The notes beneath the pieces are model-generated. The model saw nothing but the letters and a program-made list of their open reading frames with translations. It ran no database searches and was not told the DNA's origin. A program made the translations under genes and the position numbers. DNA of 64,000 nucleotides from Lysobacteraceae bacterium (GTDB lineage Bacteria; Pseudomonadota; Gammaproteobacteria; Nitrococcales; AK92), in the NCBI GenBank assembly GCA_012523465.1, contig JAAYIK010000011.1, forward strand, positions 1 through 64,000, in the 5' to 3' direction. Within the stretch, counting starts at the first letter, position 1. Every line of letters starts with the position of its first letter. This document shows positions 47,185 through 56,001 of the stretch, in pieces.

Positions 47185-47970
47185 TCAGATGCTGGAGATG
47201 TAACCGCCGTCCACCCGAACAATCGAGCCAGTGATGTAGGCGGCTTTGGCGCTGGCCAGGAAGGCAACGGCGTCGGCATACTCTTGCGGGGTGCCGTAGC
47301 GACCTACCGGTATGGACCCCGTGCTTTCCGCCACCACGCTTTCCAGCGAGCGGTTTTCGCGCTTGGCCTTGGCTTCATCCAGCGCCCTGATGCGAGCGGT
47401 GCCGATCCGGCCAGGAACGATGACGTTGACGGTAATGCCGTCGGCGGCAACTTCGCGGGCAAGCGTTTTCGACCATCCCACCAGGCTGGCGCGTAAGGCG
47501 TTGGACAGACCCAAATACGGAATCGGCGCGATCACCCCCGAGGAAGCACTGGTAATCACTCGCCCCCAGCCCCGCTCCCGCATGCCTGGAAGCACCCGGT
47601 CGGTAATCTTGATCACCGACAGCACCATGGCGTCGAAATGACGGCGCCAGTCTTCCGCAGGGACCCCAACGATCGGAGAAGGCGGCGGCCCGCCGGTATT
47701 GTTCACGAGAATGTCGACCCTGCCGAGCTCCGCCTCGATTGCCGCAATCTGTGCGTCGATCGACTCGATGTCTGCTAAGTTCCAAATCAGCTTCTGCACC
47801 GTGCCGCCCGCATCGGCAATGCGTTGCGCCGTTGCCTCTAGCGCGTCGACATCGATATCGGCAATCGCGACCTTTGCCCCTTCGCGAGCCAGGGTGATCG
47901 CCACGGCACCGCCAATGCCGCCGCCGGCTCCCAGCACCAACGCTACGCGCCCGCTCAACCCGAGATCCAT
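47185..47970 (-). CDS. SDR-family protein lacking the catalytic Lys
   Basis: 261 residues. The cofactor motif [14 protein letters not shown], Asp at the NAD-specifying site (ADID) and NNTGG are present. Ser142/143 and Tyr152 are in place, but the Lys expected four residues after Tyr is Ser156 ([12 protein letters not shown]). Related SDRs with an LSN...R pattern exist, so this is a subfamily trait rather than damage. ATG 47970 has AAGGAAGG upstream. Operon with the RraA-family gene; divergent from the LysR gene, with 247 bases between them. Confidence 0.88.
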   Translation of the reverse strand: MDLGLSGRVALVLGAGGGIGGAVAITLAREGAKVAIADIDVDALEATAQRIADAGGTVQKLIWNLADIESIDAQIAAIEAELGRVDILVNNTGGPPPSPIVGVPAEDWRRHFDAMVLSVIKITDRVLPGMRERGWGRVITSASSGVIAPIPYLGLSNALRASLVGWSKTLAREVAADGITVNVIVPGRIGTARIRALDEAKAKRENRSLESVVAESTGSIPVGRYGTPQEYADAVAFLASAKAAYITGSIVRVDGGYISSI

Positions 47971-48217
47971 ATCGCCTTCCTTCGTCTGTTCAAGAATTCT
48001 CAAGCGTTCTGTAGCCCAACGACCTCGGCCGTATCTTGCTTGCCGCTGCCCGGCGGAGCTGCCAGCACCGCTGATAAGAGCGTCGGATGCGCCATAAGCG
48101 GCCAATCCAGCTCAACCTTAGAAAGAGAACGAGCCGCTTACAAACGATCTTTACAGCCGGGATGCATGAGGTAAGCTCAAGCAAAATGATTCACCAGTGA
48201 CAAATCCCCGGATACCG

Positions 48218-49177
48218 ATGTCTCGTCGACTACCTTCGTTGAACGCGCTCAGGACCTTCGAAGCCGCGGCGCGCAACCTGAGCTTTCGCCTGGCAGCGGA
48301 AGAGCTGTTCGTCACCCAGGGGGCCGTCTCTCGCCAGATCAAGGCGCTGGAGGATTACCTGGGCGTGCAGCTCTTCAACCGCCTTACCCGGGCCGTCGAG
48401 CTCACCGAGCACGGCATGGCGCTGCTGGGGCCGGTGCGCGACGCCCTGGACCAGATCGAGCAGGCCGTCAACCGAATCATGGCGCGCAGGGGCGGCGGCA
48501 TCCTCACGGTCAGCACATTGCCGACCCTTGCCATCAAATGGCTGGTTCCCCGCCTGGTCTCCTTTTCCGAGCAGCATCCCGAGATCGAGGTGCATCTGGT
48601 CAGCAGCATCCGCCCAGTCGATTTCGCTCGGGATCAAATCGACGTCGGCATCCGGGTTGGCCAGCCGGTCGGTGCTGGCAGCGGCAAGAGCGGTCCGCGC
48701 ATTGATCTGAGCATGGTGGAAAGCTGGGAAGGCATACGCGCCGAGCAACTGACCAGCGATGATCTGGTGGCGGTCTGTGCCCCGCACATGCTGCCGGGCG
48801 GTCGGCCTGTACGGTCGGCCGAAGAATTGGGTGAATTTACGCTGCTCCACATGGCGACTCGCCCCAACGCCTGGCCGGACTTCCTCGATGCAATCGGCTG
48901 GTCAGTGCCCGAACCACGCAAGGGGCCATCTTTCGGCCACTTCTTCATGGTCCTGGACGCTGCCTCGCAGGGGCATGGCATCGCTCTGGTCCCGCGCATC
49001 CTGGCTGAACAGGATCTGGCTGCCCGACGGCTGGCGATCGCCATTGATCACAAGGTTAAAAGCAGCGGCGCCTATTACTTCTTGTGCCGCCACCACCACT
49101 GGGACATGCCCAAGGTGCGCGCTTTCCGCGAGTGGCTGCTCGAGGAAATCGCCAAAGACCAGGCAAATAGCGCCTAG
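48218..49177 (+). CDS. LysR-family transcriptional regulator, GcvA-like
   Basis: 319 residues. The N-terminal winged helix is LPSLNALRTFEAAARNLSFRLAAEELFVTQGAVSRQIKALED, very close to the GcvA subgroup, followed by the linker and periplasmic-binding-like effector domain. ATG 48218 fits the family; a GTG at 48197 is also in frame. The divergent arrangement with the SDR-RraA pair is the classic LysR layout, so it probably controls them and perhaps the FAH and TRAP genes. The effector is unknown. Confidence 0.92.
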   Translation: MSRRLPSLNALRTFEAAARNLSFRLAAEELFVTQGAVSRQIKALEDYLGVQLFNRLTRAVELTEHGMALLGPVRDALDQIEQAVNRIMARRGGGILTVSTLPTLAIKWLVPRLVSFSEQHPEIEVHLVSSIRPVDFARDQIDVGIRVGQPVGAGSGKSGPRIDLSMVESWEGIRAEQLTSDDLVAVCAPHMLPGGRPVRSAEELGEFTLLHMATRPNAWPDFLDAIGWSVPEPRKGPSFGHFFMVLDAASQGHGIALVPRILAEQDLAARRLAIAIDHKVKSSGAYYFLCRHHHWDMPKVRAFREWLLEEIAKDQANSA

Positions 49178-49239
49178 GGCCACGGCGGCTCGGCAGAACC
49201 CAGGGCCATCGCCCAACCTGTCGAGCCGCCGCCACGCCG

Positions 49240-50064
49240 TCAGGTGCCGATAACCAGGGGAACCGCCATCTTGCGCAGCGTCGCGACGATGCTGAGAGCG
49301 GTGATCCGACCGGTTTTTGGATTCTCGTCGGTCGGAATGTTGCGGATCACTAGATGCAAGTCGGCGCTGTCCGAGCGGACATTGATGATGTGGGTATTGC
49401 GATCTACCGAAGGATCTGCCCAGACTTGCAGCCGCGTGTTCTCCGGCCCCACCCCCGCCAGTCCCAGGGCGACCGCCACGTTCAGGTTAGCCGGAAAGCC
49501 CTCGATGGCTTCCGCCGCACTCCCTTCGAACAACTTCAGCGGTTCCTCGACCTGGCTGAGATCGATTTGCCGGCCTTCGACATAGGGAGCCCCTGCGAGG
49601 CCGCGCAAGGGCTTGCGGGTCTCCATGGTGACTTCATAGATTTCGCCAAGCGCGGCAGCCTGGACTGCATCCAGCCCCAGCAAGGCGCCGGATGGTACAT
49701 GGATTCGTCCGCCGTGCTCCCTAGCCAGATCCACCAGCTCCGGCGCCTTCAGCAGGGCACCGACGCTGACGGTAACCAACACCTTTCCCGCGCGGAGCAC
49801 GGGCGTGGCGATTTCCGGCAACAAATGGGCAGGGGCGCATTCGACGACGACATCAGCGACCTCCGCAAGCTGCGCCAAAGGCAGCACCGGAACCGGCTGC
49901 CTTAAGGTCGCGACATGCTGTTCTGCGCGCGCTGCGTTATTGGCCGAAACGGCCACGAGACGCAGTCCTTCGATTCCCTGATCCAGCAGCGACGCGACCC
50001 TTTTTCCAATCGCGCCATAACCCGCCAACGCGACTCGCAATTCAACTGCTTTTCTTGACCTCAA
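49240..50064 (-). CDS. Aspartate-dehydrogenase-like protein
   Basis: 274 residues with an N-terminal Rossmann fold (VALAGYGAIGKRV) and the AspDH C-terminal domain (GRIHVPSGALLGLDAVQAA, NLNVAVALGLAGVGPENT, DPSVDRNTHIINV). Family members convert L-aspartate to iminoaspartate with NAD(P), feeding either NAD synthesis or oxaloacetate. The TTG start at 50064 has AGGAG six bases upstream. It lies downstream of the isochorismatase-fold and TRAP genes on the same strand, after a 152-base gap. A catabolic or substrate-related role is inferred from context. Confidence 0.85.
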   Translation of the reverse strand: MRSRKAVELRVALAGYGAIGKRVASLLDQGIEGLRLVAVSANNAARAEQHVATLRQPVPVLPLAQLAEVADVVVECAPAHLLPEIATPVLRAGKVLVTVSVGALLKAPELVDLAREHGGRIHVPSGALLGLDAVQAAALGEIYEVTMETRKPLRGLAGAPYVEGRQIDLSQVEEPLKLFEGSAAEAIEGFPANLNVAVALGLAGVGPENTRLQVWADPSVDRNTHIINVRSDSADLHLVIRNIPTDENPKTGRITALSIVATLRKMAVPLVIGT

Positions 50065-50216
50065 TTCTGGCTCCTACAACCATCTTTCATTGCTGCAATT
50101 CATATGAGCAGCATGACAGATGGCAAGGAGGCGGACAAACGATCATTTTACAGCTTTTGCTTGATTTACAGTCATATGTCACGCCAGTTTTAGAGGCGCA
50201 AAAGCTTGATTCCGAA

Positions 50217-50924
50217 CTAACTGGCCACCGGCGCCTCAACCGACCTCCAAACCCTGGCGAGCTCTTCCACTGTAGCCGTCAGCCCGTAAAACCGTTCGTG
50301 AGTGGCGAGAAAGGCATCCTGAATGGCCGGTTCGGCCGTAGCGCAGGCGTCGCTGCAAAGCACGGGGTACCAACCCTGGAAAAAAGCGTCCGCCGCCGTG
50401 GCATGAATGCATACGTTCGTATTGACCCCTGCCAGGATGATGGTCTCAAGTCCCAGCGCCGTTAGAATCTGCGCCAGCGGCGTGCCGTAGAAGGCGGAAT
50501 AGGTGCGCTTGACCACCACCAGCTCGTCCTCACGCGCTGGCACCACCTCCGGATGTGGCTCGGCGCCCGGACTTCCCTCGCAGGCCGGCAGCTCGCCTTC
50601 GTCCCACCGGCCTTCCCGGCCAGCAGGCATGTACATCGCCAGGTAGGGAGGGGGCGAATCACTCAGGCGGTGCGTGGTGCGAATCCAGATCACCGGAATG
50701 CCAGCGGCTCGCGCCTCGTCAACCAGGGCGTTGACCCGGGGAATGACCTGCCGCGCCGCAGCCATGTTCACGCCCCGACGACCGAGCACACCGTCGTCGG
50801 CCACGAAATCGACCTGCATGTCGACGATCAGCACCGCGGCAGCCCCTGGCGATACCTGCTCCGCTAGCGTCCAGCGAATGGGCGGCCCCTTGTAATCTGC
50901 CGATGACGCTTTTCGATTCAGCAT
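50217..50924 (-). CDS. Isochorismatase-fold cysteine hydrolase
   Basis: 235 residues. The catalytic triad is visible: Asp in LIVDMQVDFVADDGVLG (near residue 35), Lys in VVKRTYSAFYGTPL (near 139) and Cys in GVNTNVCIHATAADAF (near 172), with the cis-peptide region just before it. The pattern is that of amidases acting on small C-N compounds (N-carbamoylsarcosine, maleamate or ureidoacrylate type), rather than true isochorismatases. It follows dctM-type TRAP permease genes by 49 bases, so probably hydrolyses the imported compound or a product of it. Confidence 0.88.
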   Translation of the reverse strand: MLNRKASSADYKGPPIRWTLAEQVSPGAAAVLIVDMQVDFVADDGVLGRRGVNMAAARQVIPRVNALVDEARAAGIPVIWIRTTHRLSDSPPPYLAMYMPAGREGRWDEGELPACEGSPGAEPHPEVVPAREDELVVVKRTYSAFYGTPLAQILTALGLETIILAGVNTNVCIHATAADAFFQGWYPVLCSDACATAEPAIQDAFLATHERFYGLTATVEELARVWRSVEAPVAS

Positions 50925-50973
50925 CCTCCCCTCTCCTCAGTCTTCGCCCCCTTGAATCGAAAGGCCTTTCTGA

Positions 50974-52248
50974 TCAGTGCAAGAGATCAACCAAGGCCAT
51001 GCTAAGCCAGGACACATAAGTGACGAGCAAAACAATCAAAACGCTTATCCAGACGAATGGCATCAACCCTGGCACGATACGGTTGATGGGCATGTTGGCC
51101 ACGCCAGAAGCGACGAACAGATTGAACCCGAAAGGTGGCGTGAACATTCCCAGCGCGCCATTGACCACGATAATGAGACCAAGATGGATCGGGTCGATTC
51201 CAAACTTCAAGGCCAGGGGCATGAACAAAGGCGCAAATATCATCGTCACCGAGGTGGGGTCCAAAAACATTCCGGCAACGATCAAGATGATCGTAAAAAC
51301 AAGCAGAATGCCGGCCTTGCTGTCGGCAAGTGCGGTCAGGGCTTCGCCAACCAGAAGCGGCACCTGCTGCATGGTCAGCAGCCAGGACAGCGCCGATGCC
51401 GCCCCGATCAAAATCATGATCTGAGCCGTGCTGACGGCAGACTCGACGGACACGTCCAACAGCTGCTTCATGCTCATTTCCCGATAGACCAGCATGGTCA
51501 CCAGAATGGCATACACGGCCGCCACTGCCGCGGCCTCCGTTGGAGTGAAGATGCCTCCATAGATGCCGCCCAGGATAAGCACAGGTATTCCAAGCGCCCA
51601 ACCGGCTTCGCGTGCGGCCGCCAAGGTTTGCCGCAAAGTCGATCGTTCCGCGCTCATCAGGCCGTGCTTGCGACCGTAGTGATAGGCGTATGCCATGAAT
51701 GCCAGCCCGAACAGGACGCCGGGGATAATGCCAGCGATGAACAGCTTGCTCACCGAGGCGCCGACCACGGTGCCATAGACGATCATCCCGATGCTGGGCG
51801 GAATGATGGCCGCCAAAGCGGCGCTGGAGGTAATCAGGCCGACCGCGAATTTTCTGGGATAGCGCGACTCCTGCAGCGCAGGCAGCATGATGGAGCCAAC
51901 CGCAACCACTGTCGCCGGACTGGAGCCGGAGACGGCCCCGAACAGCATGCATGACACCACCGTCGCCAGCGACAGCCCGCCGGGCAGATGCCCAACCAAG
52001 GAGCGGGCAAGATTGATGATGCGTTTCGACAATCCCCCGCTACGCATGACGTTTGCGCCGAGGATAAACAACGGCACAGCCAGCAGAGGGAATTTGTCGA
52101 TGCCCGAGAAAACCCGCTGAACCACCACGTCCAGCGGAATGGCGGTAAACGCGTACATAAAAATCAGCGTCGCCGCCATGAAAGCGATGTAAAGCGGCAC
52201 GCTGAGCAAAATCAAAAAAATTAAGATAAACAAAAGAATACTGATCAT
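50974..52248 (-). CDS. TRAP transporter large permease (DctM type)
   Basis: 424 residues with about 12 hydrophobic segments: MISILLFILIFLILLSVPLYIAF at the start, LFILGANVMRSGGLSKRIINLARSLVGHLPGGL near residue 80, and GSSPATVVAVGSIMLPALQE, all typical of DctM. Its ATG overlaps the small permease stop (ATGA). It uses the Na+ gradient to drive uptake of a (usually carboxylated) solute delivered by the DctP-type protein. Confidence 0.94.
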   Translation of the reverse strand: MISILLFILIFLILLSVPLYIAFMAATLIFMYAFTAIPLDVVVQRVFSGIDKFPLLAVPLFILGANVMRSGGLSKRIINLARSLVGHLPGGLSLATVVSCMLFGAVSGSSPATVVAVGSIMLPALQESRYPRKFAVGLITSSAALAAIIPPSIGMIVYGTVVGASVSKLFIAGIIPGVLFGLAFMAYAYHYGRKHGLMSAERSTLRQTLAAAREAGWALGIPVLILGGIYGGIFTPTEAAAVAAVYAILVTMLVYREMSMKQLLDVSVESAVSTAQIMILIGAASALSWLLTMQQVPLLVGEALTALADSKAGILLVFTIILIVAGMFLDPTSVTMIFAPLFMPLALKFGIDPIHLGLIIVVNGALGMFTPPFGFNLFVASGVANMPINRIVPGLMPFVWISVLIVLLVTYVSWLSMALVDLLH

Positions 52249-52727
52249 GTCAGCGTTTCCTTGCCGCGCAGTAAACGCCACGCCTGCTGGGCATATCGCA
52301 GCGTCATCAGGGCACCGCCAACCGGCATGGCGCCATAGACGTAGAGCATCGGAATGCCAAGCGTGGTGCTCATTTGACCGAACTCGGCGATGCGTAGCGT
52401 CAGCCGCAATGACAGGATGGTGAAGACACAGCAAAAGAGAATGCTGAAGAAGGTGACGCCAAGGGCAAAAGGACGTTGCCAGCGGGCGCTCAGCTTGGCG
52501 GTCAAGGCATCGACGACAATATGCGACCCTTTACAAACACAGATGCTGGCACCGATGAAAACGATCCACACCACCCCATAGCGCGACGCCTCCTCGGCCC
52601 AGCTTAAGGTCGAGGAAAAGAAGTAGCGCAGGATGACATTGATGAAAAGCAGCGACGTGATCGCCAGCAAAGCGAGGCCGACGAAAATCTGTTCGACGCG
52701 GTCGAGCAGCTTGCCTAGAAAACGCAT
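52245..52727 (-). CDS. TRAP transporter small permease (DctQ type)
   Basis: 160 residues with four membrane helices. The segments LFINVILRYFFSSTLSWAEEASRYGVVWIVFIGASICVCKG are the DctQ signature. Second gene of the TRAP operon, 102 bases after the binding protein gene and overlapping the large permease start by four bases. Confidence 0.93.
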   Translation of the reverse strand: MRFLGKLLDRVEQIFVGLALLAITSLLFINVILRYFFSSTLSWAEEASRYGVVWIVFIGASICVCKGSHIVVDALTAKLSARWQRPFALGVTFFSILFCCVFTILSLRLTLRIAEFGQMSTTLGIPMLYVYGAMPVGGALMTLRYAQQAWRLLRGKETLT

Positions 52728-52829
52728 GACTTCAACCTGGATCGACCGCCTGCCAGTAGGCAGGCAGCTCCGGTGGGCAAGCAGAATGCCGGCAACGGAA
52801 ACGCTGCCGGCCCTGCCAGGTGCGCGGAC

Positions 52830-53819
52830 TTATTCAACCTCTTGATAGATCCGCCGCAGGATCTGATCGCCATACTTCTGGGCATACACTTCGTGGGCCT
52901 TCAGCATGGCGGTTCGCAGCGTTTGCTTCTCCTCCGTCGTCAACCGGACGACGTTGATTCCGGAGTCTTCGATGGCCTTCAGATTGGCCGCCTCGACCTC
53001 GCGCGCACCTTTACGCTGCTCTTGCAGCAGCTTGCGTCCGGCTTCGAGCAGGATCTGGCGATCTCTTTCCGACAGCCCCTGGAACCAGGACGTGCCATAC
53101 AGCAGCACGCCGCCCAGCACGGCATGGTCGGAGACCATCAGATACTTCTGGACCTCATAGAACTTCATGTCGTGGATAAGGATGATCGGATTCTCATGGC
53201 CGTCCACCACCCGCATCTGCAACGCGTTGTAGACCTCGGCATAGTCCAGCGCGACCGGATCCGCACCAAGGGCTCGGTACTGGGCCATGATGATGTCGCT
53301 TTCCATGGTGCGGAACTTGAGACCGCGAAAATCCTCCGGCTGGCGCAGCGGCTTGTTGGCCGTCAGCTGCTTGAAGCCGTCGATGTAAAAGCCCACACCC
53401 GTAACACCCTGCGGCTCCATGGTCTTGAGCAAATCCTGGCCGATGGGCCCGTCCAATACCCGTTCGACGGTTGCAACGTCCGGGAAAAGAAACGGCAAAT
53501 CCAGAATCTGCATTTGCGGCGCAAACCCGCTGATGCGGGCCCCCGGAACCATGGTGATCTGCAAGCTGCCCAGCTGCAGCCCCTCGAACATTTCACGGGC
53601 GCTACCCAGCTGGCCAGAGTGGAAAATGTTGACTCTTACCCGGCCCTCGGTTCTTTTCTCGACCTCCTCCTTGAAGCCCAGCGCAGCTCGATGATGCGGC
53701 GAGTCCGGCATGAACCCATGCCCGAAGTTGACGACCGCTGCCAGCGCAGCCGGACCAGCCATGCCGACGGCTGCTGCGACAACAGCCTTCAGGATCAAGC
53801 TTATTAGCGGCTTCACCAC
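52830..53819 (-). CDS. TRAP transporter substrate-binding protein (DctP type)
   Basis: About 329 residues: a signal peptide (VVKPLISLILKAVVAAAVGM..., cleavage after ALAA) then the DctP fold. SGQLGSAREMFEGLQLGSLQITMV, LPFLFPD and the ligand-arginine segment FRGLKFRTMESDIIMAQYRALGADPVALDYAEVYNALQMRVVDGHEN are recognisable; the Arg in LKFRTM is the usual carboxylate contact, indicating an organic-acid ligand. The GTG at 53819 is preferred because GGAGGAG lies eight bases before it; an ATG at 53834 would put the ribosome site inside the gene. First gene of the TRAP operon. Confidence 0.92.
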   Translation of the reverse strand: MVKPLISLILKAVVAAAVGMAGPAALAAVVNFGHGFMPDSPHHRAALGFKEEVEKRTEGRVRVNIFHSGQLGSAREMFEGLQLGSLQITMVPGARISGFAPQMQILDLPFLFPDVATVERVLDGPIGQDLLKTMEPQGVTGVGFYIDGFKQLTANKPLRQPEDFRGLKFRTMESDIIMAQYRALGADPVALDYAEVYNALQMRVVDGHENPIILIHDMKFYEVQKYLMVSDHAVLGGVLLYGTSWFQGLSERDRQILLEAGRKLLQEQRKGAREVEAANLKAIEDSGINVVRLTTEEKQTLRTAMLKAHEVYAQKYGDQILRRIYQEVE

Positions 53820-53837
53820 AAATCTCTCCTCCATGCT

Positions 53838-53867
53838 TTCAGCCTTTTCACTATGCTTTCGGCTGAA
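53838..53867 (-). promoter_or_regulatory. Hairpin in the leader of the TRAP operon
   Basis: TTCAGCC (53838-53844) and GGCTGAA (53861-53867) form an inverted repeat just upstream of the ribosome site, and a direct repeat ATGCTTTC (53833-53840, 53853-53860) overlaps it. It might be an operator for the LysR protein or a translational hairpin. Evidence is only the repeat structure. Confidence 0.35.
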
Positions 53868-54096
53868 GAAAGGCGATTTTTTTGGGTTGTTTCTGCAAGT
53901 CGGATGCTGCCCCCGGGCACCGACAGTGACAAGTGACTTTTTTACGCCCGGTCGGTGAGGCTTGCTCATTGATCAACGATCCGGAGCCGATTTTTGGCAT
54001 CCGGCGACCGGCGAAACGGGCAGGCGGGAACGAAGCAAGGGGTTGGTTGCGGCTCCCTCGGGCCGCAACCACGCCAAGGCAGAGAAGCTGGCAGAA

Positions 54097-54759
54097 TCAG
54101 GCGGGCAGCGCGCCCCAGATCAGCAGATGATGGTCGTCGCAGGTTTCGACCGACAGCAGCAGCTTGGCCTCGGTCAGCTGCTGGCGTATCTCCTCGACCT
54201 TGAATGCGGCCCGCAGGGATTGGAGAAAGTCACGCTTGACTGGCTCGGGCTTGTCGCCGGCATGGCGTTCGACGAGCTCCCGGGCTTGCGCTTCCGAGCC
54301 GGGGCGGTGCAGGTCCATCATGCAGACGCAAGCGCCGGGCCGGCCCAGCTCGCTCAGCGCCTGCCAGAGTGAGGCGGTTTCCGGTAACCGGTGCAGCAGG
54401 CTGTTGCTGATGATGGCATCGTAGCTTCGCCGTGGCAGCACTGCCTCCGGCAGCCTCCCCTGCACGAAACGCACCCGGCTACGCAGATCCGGCGCCCGCG
54501 CCAGTGCATTTTGCGCATAGCGCAGCATAGCCGCGGAGCTGTCCAGCCCATGCACGGTCGCCTCGGCGTAGCGACGGGCGAAGCGCAACGGAACGTCGCC
54601 TGGACCGCAGCCGACGTCGAGCACCAGGCCGCGGCAGAAATCCGGAAACTTCTCCTGGAAATGCGCCAGAAAGCGCCGGTTGGAATCGAAGAAGTCGGCC
54701 TGGGCATACCGTGCCCGCTCTTCGTCTGCCATCCGCTCCGATTCGAAAATGCGTTGCAT
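54097..54759 (-). CDS. Class I SAM-dependent methyltransferase
   Basis: 220 residues. Motif I VLDVGCGPGDVPLRFA near residue 46, the acidic post-II residue in VHGLDSSAAML, and IISNSLLHRLPE (motif IV region) define a Rossmann-type methyltransferase. ATG 54759 has AGGAGG five bases upstream. Substrate not evident; it is on its own between the TRAP operon and a membrane-protein gene. Confidence 0.88.
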   Translation of the reverse strand: MQRIFESERMADEERARYAQADFFDSNRRFLAHFQEKFPDFCRGLVLDVGCGPGDVPLRFARRYAEATVHGLDSSAAMLRYAQNALARAPDLRSRVRFVQGRLPEAVLPRRSYDAIISNSLLHRLPETASLWQALSELGRPGACVCMMDLHRPGSEAQARELVERHAGDKPEPVKRDFLQSLRAAFKVEEIRQQLTEAKLLLSVETCDDHHLLIWGALPA

Positions 54760-54864
54760 CCTACCTCCTGTGGTTGTGACGGGCGGATTTCTCCGTCCTG
54801 CCATCAGAAACAGAATGGCGGCTCAGGAGCAGACGTTCTGATCGGTGCGACCGTAGCGGCTGAC

Positions 54865-55674
54865 TCAGGTGGCTGCTTCGGCCACGCCGAGCCCAGCCGT
54901 CGCTCGAGCCGGGCTATTTTCGGCTTGACCTAAGAACACCTCTCGATAGGAGACGTAGAGCATTGCCCCGAGAAAAGGCGCCGCCAGCACGGCGGCTAGT
55001 CCCAGACTAAGCAAAACCAGTGCTGCCATGGCGGCCAGCGTCGCCACGCTGGCCAATCCGATGCGATGAGCGTTGAGCCGATACGCCGAGAAGCTCAGTC
55101 GCAGCGCCGGCAGCGTCGGCAGCCCGCACAGCTGGCTCAGCGGAAGAGCGAACCAGGCAAAGGCCACCAGCAGGATACAGGCAAATGCCGCCAGCGAGAT
55201 TCCGAACAGCACTCCCTTTACCGCCAGCGCCACCGGCAACCCCAGCATCGTCGCCGCGGCATCGACGTAGTTGCGCCAGCGCTCATCGGCCAGCGTGCCC
55301 GGTTCCAGCGCCCAGCCGCCGGCGCTCGCCGCCACGATCAGCGCGAAGACGAAACCGTACCCCAGCACCATGATCCCCAGGATCTGCACGACCTCGCGAT
55401 TGGTCGGCAGCAACTCCAGGGGCGTCACGGGGCGCGATCGATCGGCGGCCTCCGCTAGGCGCAAGCAGCTGCCAATGCCGAAAGGCGGTAACAGCAGCGC
55501 AATTAGAAAGCGCAGCTGCGTCTGCTCCACCTCGAGCGCGGCAAAGAACAGCGCCAGCATAACCAGGCTGGTCAAGCCGAATGCGGCTGGTCGGCGCCCG
55601 ATCAGGGCGAAGGCTTCGCGGACCCAGCGCCAGGGCGCATTGGCCTCGACGCGGCGGGGTTGCAATAGGTTCAC
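54865..55674 (-). CDS. Multi-pass membrane protein, BPSS1780-like
   Basis: 269 residues with six hydrophobic segments. An N-terminal cytoplasmic stretch (RRVEANAPWRWVREAFALIGRRPAAF) leads into the first helix, the usual opening of the BPSS1780-type uncharacterised family. The GTG at 55674 has AAGGA seven bases upstream, preferable to the TTG/ATG starts further out. Function unknown. It stands alone on the minus strand. Confidence 0.65.
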   Translation of the reverse strand: MNLLQPRRVEANAPWRWVREAFALIGRRPAAFGLTSLVMLALFFAALEVEQTQLRFLIALLLPPFGIGSCLRLAEAADRSRPVTPLELLPTNREVVQILGIMVLGYGFVFALIVAASAGGWALEPGTLADERWRNYVDAAATMLGLPVALAVKGVLFGISLAAFACILLVAFAWFALPLSQLCGLPTLPALRLSFSAYRLNAHRIGLASVATLAAMAALVLLSLGLAAVLAAPFLGAMLYVSYREVFLGQAENSPARATAGLGVAEAAT

Positions 55675-55768
55675 AGACGTTCCTTGTCGCGGAGCGCGAC
55701 AGTGATTCAATGTATTGAGATTATAAGAAAAATTTACGCTCAATGTCTGTGAAGCAGATACCCGACGG

Positions 55769-55993
55769 TCACGCTTTCGCCAAGGCCGACTGCGCCGCCT
55801 GCAGGAAGTGACCGCGGCCGATTTCGATCAGATAGCGCGGCTCCGGCTCCAGCTCGGTCAGCAGCACGATGGTGCCGGCGCACACCCGGTTGTCGCGGGT
55901 ATGCACCATGACCTGCTCGCCAGCAAAGAACGCCACGCCCCCGGGACCGCACCCGGCCAGCCAACATTCCGTTTCGCGCCCGGAGAGTTTCAT
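55769..55993 (-). CDS. Small hypothetical protein (74 residues)
   Basis: Begins MKLSGRETECWLAGCGPGG, mainly beta by composition, with two early Cys and no membrane segment or signal. The start lies eight bases after the stop of the YihY-like gene, on the same strand, indicating co-transcription. Not recognised. Confidence 0.6.
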   Translation of the reverse strand: MKLSGRETECWLAGCGPGGVAFFAGEQVMVHTRDNRVCAGTIVLLTELEPEPRYLIEIGRGHFLQAAQSALAKA

Positions 55994-56001
55994 GGCCGGC
56001 C

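Noticed and set aside
47985-48010. LysR binding site in AAGAATTCT-like repeat
   Set aside because: The symmetric part is only 8 bp and lies close to the SDR start; no convincing T-N11-A box.
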